A DNA stretch of 64,000 nucleotides from Semisulcospira habei (taxonomy: Eukaryota > Mollusca > Gastropoda > Semisulcospiridae), in contig BTPG01000001.1 in assembly GCA_036245525.1 (NCBI GenBank), positions 215,400,804 to 215,464,803 of the forward strand, read 5' to 3'. The position numbers and the translations under genes are program-made. Shown here one piece after another: positions 28,518 to 64,000 of the stretch (position 1 is its first letter; the number at the start of each line of letters is the position of its first letter). The notes under the pieces are model-generated. The model saw nothing but the letters and a program-made list of their open reading frames with translations. It was not told the origin of the DNA and did not search any database.

Positions 28518-28722
28518 TGTAGCTCATGACCCAAGGATGCATTTGTCAAATTTTGGAGGCGTCACTTAACGACTATGTACCAGTTGCAGGAGACGGACCG
28601 ACCATGATAATTCAAGGGTAGTGCCATATTAGCTTGGCGCCTGAAGGCGCCAAGCTAATCTGGCACTACCCTTGAATTATCATGGGCGATCCATCTCCTG
28701 CTGTAGGGCTTTGGGGCGAAAT
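28518..28722. mobile_element. HP-A
   Basis: GACCGACCATGATAATTCAA, stem around GGCGCCTGAAGGCGCC near-perfect, TCTCCTGCTGTAGGGCTTTG; termini decayed. Confidence 0.7.
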
Positions 28723-28884
28723 TCTGTTGAGAATTACTTCAGACGCGAAAGCTGCTGTCATGGGACTCAATTCGCTTAGGTTTCTTGGACCTGTGGAGTA
28801 ATTTCATGTTCTGTGAAGACAAGATGATGTAGAAAAGTGGCCACGCATTTACAATTACAGCAGAAACTATTTTGAGCGACCCAC

Positions 28885-29050
28885 CTTATTAGAGGCCATC
28901 TCAGTGTCATTAAAGGCCATTATTCGGGTGGCTGTAGAGGCCACCCGTCATTAAAGACCATTATTAGGTGGCTGTACAGATGCGCCTGTCACTAAAGACC
29001 ATAATTTGGGTGGTTGTAGAGATGCGCCTGTCATTAAAGGCCCACTACCG
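28885..29050 (+). repeat. ~50-bp minisatellite, interrupted
   Basis: Units with CATTAAAGRCCATTATTYGG + GTGGCTGTAGAG. The array resumes at 29401-29520 after an inserted HP-B2. Confidence 0.7.
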
Positions 29051-29157
29051 CTGTAACTGTACAAAGATTCACCTCTGTAACAGATGGTTACAAAACTCTA
29101 CACACAGGTGTAGCTAAGGTTCATTTAGACACTGGAGAATCCAGTTCAGCACACATC

Positions 29158-29401
29158 TTTAAATCATTCTACCCCAGACACACCACAGCAAGATAAGGAT
29201 CGACCATGATAGTTCAAGGGTGATGCCAGAATAGCTTGGCGCCTATGGGGCTGACTGACTGACTGACCGCCTATGGGCGCCAAGCTATTCTGGCATCCCC
29301 CTTGAACTATCATGGTCGATCTGTGTCCTGCACTGCAACGCTGTCTTCATAGGACAAACGGCAACATTTGGGGATTTCGGTGTTGGGTTAGAACGAGTTA
29401 A
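29158..29401. mobile_element. HP-B2 inside the ~50-bp minisatellite
   Basis: CCCAGACACACCACAGCAAG, stem TTCAAGGGTGATGCCAGAAT, loop enlarged by GACTGACTGACTGAC (29254-29270), complement stem, and CAACATTTGGGGATTTCGGT ending GAGTTAA. Confidence 0.72.
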
Positions 29402-29520
29402 AGACCATTATTTGGGTGGTTGTAGAGATGCGTCTGTTATTGCAGACCATTTTTCGGTGGCTCAGTGTAGCGACCACCTGTCTTTAAAGACCATTCTTTG
29501 GATGCCTATGCCGCCACCTA
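29401..29520 (+). repeat. ~50-bp minisatellite, second part
   Basis: AAGACCATTATTTGGGTGGT ... AAAGACCATTCTTTGGATGC: further units of the repeat at 28885. Confidence 0.6.
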
Positions 29521-29833
29521 AATGACGATCTTTCAATGATACGCGACACATTTTGCCTTGAAAAACCACTTTCGTTTAAGACCATTTTCTATTCCAAGAA
29601 AAAAAGTCTGGTCGCTCATAAACAGGTTGTACTTAAAAATCAAACTGGAAGAAGCTGGCAAACTGTTGAACTCTGCGGCAGCAGGCTTTCATAGCCTCAG
29701 CTTCCTGCCTGCTGCAGCCTCGAGCGTCTGTTTGCTGATCTGTGATTTCCGGACCTATTTGGCCTGGAGCTGTGGGGTCTGGATCCAGCCAAAGGCCAGT
29801 CAGTACCCACGGTCTGGGGCCGGCAAGGTCTCG

Positions 29834-29858
29834 GGGGGGGGGGGGGGGGGGGGGGGGA
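29834..29858. repeat. Poly-G run
   Basis: About 24 G residues; the exact length is unreliable. Confidence 0.85.
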
Positions 29859-30001
29859 CACATTGTACGCTTTGATACAAGACTGAGACGACCGGCTTGG
29901 AGACACCTGCCGCTTGCATGTGCCTGGATCAATTGTTCGACTCATTTAACACATTACACTTTAAGGTAGGCATCCAAACGTTCTCTAGGGAATGCGTTAC
30001 A

Positions 30002-30142
30002 GTTAAGGAGTCATCGCCCATGATAGTTCAAGGGCGGTGCCAGAATAGCTTGGCGCCTACAGGCGCCAAGCCATTCTGGCACCACCCTTGAACTATCATG
30101 GGCGATCAACGTCTTGTAGTGTGTCAGGGGTGGATGGGTTAA
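30002..30142. mobile_element. HP-B2/HP-B, compact copy
   Basis: GTTAAGGAGTCATCGCCCAT, stem TTCAAGGGCGGTGCCAGAAT with complement, GGGGTGGATGGGTTAA. Confidence 0.65.
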
Positions 30143-30296
30143 AAAGATTTTACATTTGATTTGGATTGCCCCTTTCACTGCTACTAACGATACCGTTGGG
30201 CGCCGCACTGTGGCGGCACGCCTGTCTGGGGGAACTGAAGACAGCCCAGAGTTCTTCAAGTTGCAAAAAAGTAATTTAGATTAAAACAAATACTTG

Positions 30297-30410
30297 GAAA
30301 TAAAAAGTTCTGATCAGCTGTCAGTTAGTGCTGCTGGTAATTACGGTAATGGGTCATAACTAATTACATTCTATGAAGGGAGGTATTGGTGCCATACCAG
30401 CATACCAGCA
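30297..30410 (+). repeat. ~107-bp repeat, copy 1
   Basis: TCAGTTAGTGCTGCTGGTAA ... GGGAGGTATTGGTGCCATAC. Two more copies lie at 30868-31085, so the LINE fragment and microsatellites between them are probably insertions. Confidence 0.7.
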
Positions 30411-30485
30411 TCAAAGTCCCAAAGATTCGAAATCTGCCGGTGAACGCTCTTTCAGATATACTGCTCCATTAACCTGGAATTGCTT

Positions 30486-30516
<31 letters not shown>

Positions 30517-30630
30517 TAATAATACCGGTTATTACCGACTGAGCTCAGAAATGCCTCTCCCCTTACGCAGTTCAATGTAAAGTTAAAAACGTACTTTTTC
30601 TCGCAGACTCTCTACGGTATTTCTGTACAC
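30411..30630 (+). pseudogene. CR1-like LINE, C-terminal fragment
   Basis: KSAGERSFRYTAPLTWNCL (30428-30484) and, after an (AAT)n insertion, [20 protein letters not shown] (30538-30597), the usual C-terminal block of CR1-like LINE proteins (compare FGPRSFSVYGPSIWNTLP in LINE B). The microsatellite splits the block. Confidence 0.65.
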
Positions 30631-30635
30631 ACCCG

Positions 30636-30641
<6 letters not shown>

Positions 30642-30729
<88 letters not shown>

Positions 30730-30783
30730 TGTGTGTGTGTATGATGGTGTGTGTGTGATGGTGTGTGTGTGTGTGTGTGTGTG
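30642..30783 (+). repeat. (GT)n microsatellite
   Basis: Long GT repeat with a few interruptions near 30722-30760. Confidence 0.95.
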
Positions 30784-30867
30784 TTTCTCCTTTTCGCCTG
30801 CGCATTGAGTTATATTATAAATATGAGAAATGCGCCATATAAATACCATAGTATTATTATTATCATT

Positions 30868-31085
30868 ATGATAAAAAGATCTGATCCGTTCTGAGTTAAT
30901 GCTGCTAATTTAAGGTAATGGATCATAATTAAATAATTCTATAAACGGGAGGTATTAGTGCCATACCAGCATATTATAAAAAATACCGATCCGTTCTGAG
31001 TTAATGCTGCTGGTAATTTAGGGTAATGGATCATAACTATATAATTTTATAAAAGTAGGTGTTAATGCCATACCATCACGTAATA
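30868..31085 (+). repeat. ~107-bp repeat, copies 2 and 3
   Basis: GATCCGTTCTGAGTTAATGC occurs at 30881 and 30987, followed each time by a GGTAATGGATCATAA and GTGCCATACCA-type block. Confidence 0.75.
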
Positions 31086-31230
31086 AAGATGGACACCCTT
31101 TAATATTTACATGTAAAAAAAAAATAACCATGGAAAATTAGCAAAAAACCTAAATACTCGCTCCTTATTTTGATTATGTAGAGCACGCATCTGTATTTCA
31201 AAGTCGAGGCAGATCAGATCGCACAAGAAG

Positions 31231-31492
31231 TTAGCTCATTTTGCCCGCGACACGCCACAACAAGATATGGCTTGACCATGATAGTTCAAGGGTGGTGGCA
31301 GAATAGCTTGGCGCCTATCGACCATGATAGTTCAAGGGTGGTGGCAGAATAGCTTGGCGCCTATCGGCGCCAAGCTATTCTGCCACCACCCTTGAATTAT
31401 CATGGTCTGTCTGTCTCCTGAATTGTAATGCAGTCGTCGGAGGATAACCCAAAACGATCTGGGTATTTCGGACCTCGAGCACAAGGAGTTAA
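31231..31492. mobile_element. HP-B2 with internal duplication
   Basis: GACCATGATAGTTCAAGGGT and the following stem arm occur twice (31272-31316 and 31319-31363) before the complementary arm (31366-31404). Ends GGAGTTAA. Confidence 0.72.
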
Positions 31493-31957
31493 AAGTATGC
31501 GTATCAATGAACGCAATCAAATGCGTTGTATACATACATATGTTACAACATGGACAAATTAGTCACGATACAAATTTTACATTTCAAATCGATATGTACA
31601 CGTAAAATGTGGACAATAATCTTTGATTAAGGACGGATCTACCAGTGTTTCATTTGAACTGTCAGGACATGGTACACAGAGCCTAACTGATACGGTCGAG
31701 TCGTTTTCTAGAGAAAAAACAAACAAACAAACAAAAAAAAAAACAACACACTGGCGGATTCAAACTTTGCCGTGGCAAACTCGCTGTCTAGCAGCGAGTT
31801 TGCAACAGCAACAAATGAATCCGCGCTTAAAACGATTTTTTCCGCGGGAAAATGAAATCGACCAGTGTTTTATTTTCTAGCAAATGAACGAAATCATATG
31901 CCTGAAACTATTTAGTACACAACCATTTCAAATTTGTGCAAGGAAAAAAATCTGATC
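31493..31957. other. Intergenic, AT-rich, nothing recognised
   Basis: Only a short A-rich run (31720-31745). Confidence 0.5.
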
Positions 31958-32162
31958 ATTAGCTCGCCGAAGATGTCCCAAATTTTGGAGGTGTAACCAT
32001 AATGAATATTTACCGGTTGCAGGGAGATATTCGACCATGATAATTCAAGGGTAGTGCCAGATTAGCTTGGCGCCATTTGGCGCCAAGCTAAACTGGCACT
32101 ACCCTTGAATTATGATGGTCGAGCCGTCTGCTGCTGTAGAGTGTCAGGCAGGAATGGGTTAT
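31958..32162. mobile_element. HP-A
   Basis: CATGATAATTCAAGGGTAGT, stem around GGCGCCATTTGGCGCC, ACCCTTGAATTATGATGGTC, GGAATGGGTTA. Confidence 0.72.
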
Positions 32163-32835
32163 GCTAGGAACCTGCAAATTTGTGCTAGAATTCACGAACT
32201 TAGTACGATCAAAGATCTTTGGTTTTGGAGACAAAGACAGTGTGGCAGTAAGAAAAAGAAGCTAATACCAGGTACGAACCTCTTCATGTTTGACAAAATT
32301 TAGCATGACATTGTATTTACACAATAAATTGCAAAGGGGATGAGAACTCACAGTTAAATGAAAAAGCCTATAATTAATTCAGTCACACACATAAGAAATT
32401 GGAACTCCTTAATATTAGATTCAAGAAATAGTTTCATGAACTGAAAAAAAATGAAAAAAAAAAAACCCTCATCAGAATAAAAAAAACCAACAACTATGAT
32501 TGTCTGAAAGAAAACATAAAAAACAATTTTAAAAAAAAGACTAAATGCACAAAATGCCCCACAACGTTAATTTACACAATCTGAAATGTTATTCCCAACA
32601 ACTTCAATAACAAACAAGCAATGTTAAAAATGCACTTTGACGTATAGACACAGACACCTCTCTCTCTTTCGCCCCCCCCCCCCCCCACCCCCACCCCCCT
32701 TCCAACACACTGCCCCCTTCCTCCCCTTTATAGGTAATACACTGTATAATCGCGTGATAACGCCCGTCACGCAAGCAGCAGGAATCAGCCTTCAACGCTC
32801 TATTTGTACGTAACACCTTTAGACTTTTTAGAGTT
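32163..32835. other. Intergenic, A-rich, poly-C at 32672-32698
   Basis: A-rich sequence with several A runs (32443-32540) and a C tract; no gene or transposon recognised. Confidence 0.5.
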
Positions 32836-33049
32836 TTAACCCTTTTAGCGCCATGGGCGCGTTTCCCGAATTTTGGAAGTGTTAAATAACGACTATGTGC
32901 CACTTTCAGGAGGTGGAATGACCATGATATTTCAAGGGTAGTGCGAGATTAGCTTGGCGCCTTCAGGCGCCAAGCTAATCTGGCACTGCCCTTGAATTAT
33001 CATGGTCGATCCATCTCCCGCTGTATGGTGTTGGCGCTGAAAGGGTGAA
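32836..33049. mobile_element. HP-A (full-length)
   Basis: TTAACCCTTTTAGCGCCATG at the left, TTGGCGCTGAAAGGGTGAA at the right; stem around GGCGCCTTCAGGCGCC. Confidence 0.76.
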
Positions 33050-33059
33050 AACGAGTATA

Positions 33060-33147
33060 CCTTTCGATAGCGCTTTTTGTTGTGATGATGCGGCGTGAAG
33101 GAACAATCTCGACAGAATAGCACTACCGCCAGCTTCATGGTTAATAG
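33060..33147. mobile_element. HP-D-like fragment
   Basis: CTTTCGATAGCGCTTTTTGT + TGTGATGATG ... AGCACTACCGCCAGC resembles HP-D, with decayed ends. Confidence 0.45.
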
Positions 33148-33371
33148 CCCCACATAAAATGAGGAATGGACGAAACGAAATTAAATAGCACAGGTTAAAA
33201 TGTGGAAGTGTTTTGGATAACGTTTACTTTTGTATCTTTGGGCCGTCGACCTTACGTAATCACGTGCTAAACCACTCTGATCTCCTCTACTAGAAAAGCA
33301 GAGGCACGAAATAACGGTAGTCATCACAACAAGAGACACATCTTTATGAGCCCTGTAGCCGTGTAGAGTAT

Positions 33372-33480
33372 GTATACTTAGGAGCAAAAGAAACGCGGCA
33401 TTTTTAGAATCATCGGAAACGCTATAGTGTTTCCGATGATTAAAAAACATGTGTGGCATTTCTATTGCTCCTCAGTATAT
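33372..33480. mobile_element. Palindromic TA-flanked MITE, family HP-E
   Basis: TATACTTAGGAGCAAAAGAA pairs with TTCTATTGCTCCTCAGTATA; a second internal pair is ATCATCGGAAACGCTATAGT / GTGTTTCCGATGAT. The TA ends suggest a mariner-type MITE (inference). Related copies: 51086 and 56241. Confidence 0.65.
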
Positions 33481-33924
33481 CTGGACTCGACAGAATTCTC
33501 ACGAACCTATTCTCACGTGATCTCTGAGCATGTCTTTGTGTGAGTGCCGTGGGGAAATTTCCGCTCTGTGAATTCGACAATTTGACCATTATTGTGAACA
33601 GCAAGATTTTACAAACAAAAATCCCGTTTTTCACGAAAATGGAGTTTCTGACTTTCGACTTCACAGGGAATAGGAAAAAGGGAACCAGCATTTATATCCA
33701 TTATGATAGTCATAGGGATAGTGATAAGTTATTGGGCGTCACGCATAACACGTCACTGTATAATCAAGCTGGAATGACGTCAGAGCTGCGTGATTGCAAA
33801 CTCCGACGTGACGTCATTCTAACTTAGTTATACAAAGTAGTCACATCTCCCACCCCCTACCCCCACCCCACTTATATAGACACGGGACAGTTCTGGTAAA
33901 GGGGACATGCAGACTGGCATTTCT

Positions 33925-34129
33925 TTAACCCCTTTCACTGCCGAGAAAAAGTGAGCACGATCACACTGCAAGAGACATAGATCCTCATGAGCCCCCGCTA
34001 GCGGGGGCTCATGAGGATCTATGCCTCTTGCTGAGACCAGTTGGTATCCATGTTTCTCGGACGGTGTTGGCTTGTGGTCGCTGAATGAACCGACACATCA
34101 GAAACAAACAGCGGCAGGGAGAGGGTTAA
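33925..34129. mobile_element. HP-C (full-length)
   Basis: TTAACCCCTTTCACTGCCGAG at the left, CGGCAGGGAGAGGGTTAA at the right; stem AAGAGACATAGATCCTCATG with AGCCCCCGCTAGCGGGGGCT at the apex. Confidence 0.78.
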
Positions 34130-34532
34130 TTATCAGCACAAAATCACGTAGAAGCTATCATGCTGATCGTTTCAAAATGTCAGACACGCCTCCTTTTCAG
34201 TCGTTTTCTTCAAATCATCGCCTTGACGAAATTTACGATGACATTCAATGTCTTGGCCGTATGACGTCATATATAGAGAAATTAGCGTGAGATGACGTCA
34301 TCCGTAGAGGCAGTCTGGCCAACCAGAGCCAACCAACTTAGCTGGGCTGACCGCCGGAGAGGAAAGTGATGCAGCATGACGTCAACTGTAGAAGAAGTGA
34401 AGCAGCATGACGACTTCTGTAGAGGAAGTGACGCAGTGTGGCGTCTCCTTGAGAGGAAGTGACGAAAAAACAAGCGCAAACGGCACGATGCCTCCTGTAC
34501 AGGATATGACGAAGAAGACGTGCGCACTGTGT
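34130..34532 (-). other. 3' flank of the M13 gene
   Basis: Downstream of the stop codon on the - strand. It has several GAAGTGACG/TGACGTCA short repeats (34265-34465) but no polyadenylation signal that I can call. Confidence 0.4.
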
Positions 34533-63238
<28,706 letters not shown>

Positions 63239-63445
63239 CTGGAGGACACAGAAAACAATAATGGCGGTAACAAAACCAGCACCTAAGGAAAAGAAGAAGA
63301 AGAAGACCAACAACAAGAACAACAGCAACAACACAACAACAGCAGCAGCAACAACGACAGCAACGATAAGAACAACAGCCCTCCACCCCCTCCCTCTCCC
63401 TCCCCGACTAAAACTCCTTGCGTTCTAAACTGTTTCTCCTTCTTG

Positions 63446-63510
63446 CGCCACCGCCGTGAGATGGTTCTAGTCGCCTGCTCGGCGTTAAACCCAAATAACC
63501 AAATAATTAA
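63446..63510 (+). repeat. Solo LINE C 3' end (or SINE tail)
   Basis: CGCCGTGAGATGGTTCTAGT + CGCCTGCTCGGCGTTAAACC + CAAATAACC matches the last ~60 bp of LINE C (12290-12350). Confidence 0.75.
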
Positions 63511-63593
63511 CTTCTTGCGCAAGTAAAGTTTGTATTTATAACTCCCGACTATGTTTCCTTTCAAACCATGCGAAGGCACGCACACAGACACAC

Positions 63594-63594
<1 letters not shown>

Positions 63595-63670
<76 letters not shown>
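63595..63670. repeat. (CA)n microsatellite
   Basis: About 75 bp of CA. Confidence 0.95.
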
Positions 63671-63674
<4 letters not shown>

Positions 63675-63750
63675 CGCATTCACCTGTGAAATAATAAAAA
63701 AATAAACTAAAACAGTCCTGTTTTCCCTACCACCCTCTGACAAAACTGTT

Positions 63751-63963
63751 TTAACCCCGTTAGCCCCAAGGTCCCATTTCTGAAATTTGGGAGGTGTTGC
63801 CAATGACCATGTACCAGTTACAGGAGACGGATTGCCCATGATCATTCAAGGGTAGTGCCAGATTAGCTTGGCGCCTGAAGGCGCCAAGCTAATCTGGCAC
63901 TACCCTTGAATTATCATGGTCGATCCATCTCCTGCTGTAGGGACCCGGGGATAAATGAGCTAA
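63751..63963. mobile_element. HP-A (full-length)
   Basis: TTAACCCCGTTAGCCCCAAG at the left, ACCCGGGGATAAATGAGCTAA at the right; near-perfect stem around GGCGCCTGAAGGCGCC. Confidence 0.78.
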
Positions 63964-64000
63964 AGCGAAGCGAAGGTCTGACTGCTCAGCGTGTAGACGC

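Overview
The window is animal nuclear DNA: spliced genes with GT-AG introns, abundant non-LTR retrotransposons, MITEs, minisatellites and microsatellites. The protein families and the 3' tail of one LINE (ending ...CGGCGTTAAACCCAAAT, a type I associate with molluscs) suggest a lophotrochozoan, most likely a gastropod; this is inference, not proof.

Two host genes can be read exon by exon. On the + strand, 13771-25636 holds the last nine coding exons of CSTF1 (CstF-50, a WD40 subunit of the mRNA cleavage stimulation factor); the dimerisation-domain exons lie off the left edge. On the - strand, 63238 down to 34533 holds nineteen exons of an M13 zinc metallopeptidase (neprilysin/ECE type) whose joined frame stays open for 675 residues to a canonical C-terminal CxxW; the cytoplasmic/transmembrane exon lies off the right edge. 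The genes are convergent and about 8.9 kb apart.

Left region (1-12.5 kb): one old LINE (here LINE A, + strand) has been split by at least four later events. These are a reverse-strand LINE (D1), a 1.5-kb foldback element, a 69-bp in-frame minisatellite that grew inside LINE A's own ORF and was then split by a CR1-like LINE (B), and an I-group LINE with RNase H (C) bounded by a perfect 14-bp target duplication. The pieces of LINE A can still be followed across all of them.

The introns and the intergenic space are packed with long near-perfect hairpin elements in several families (called HP-A, HP-B, HP-B2, HP-C, HP-D here). Most end in TTAACCC...GGGTTAA, the signature of piggyBac-type insertion at TTAA. 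HP-A, HP-B and HP-B2 share one central stem but have different outer arms; HP-C has similar termini with a different stem. Several carry internal satellites (24-bp and 48-bp units). A 6.7-kb Harbinger element with two convergent, decayed genes (Myb/SANT-like protein and HARBI1-like transposase) sits in one M13 intron, 28 bp from an exon. A second D-type LINE is in another M13 intron.

The most unusual structure is in the M13 gene: an 18-copy, 38-bp minisatellite whose unit is the exon end plus its splice donor, so one exon is followed by a row of duplicated 5' splice sites. A nearby exon uses an apparent GC donor and is bracketed by a (TG)n and a (CT)n tract.
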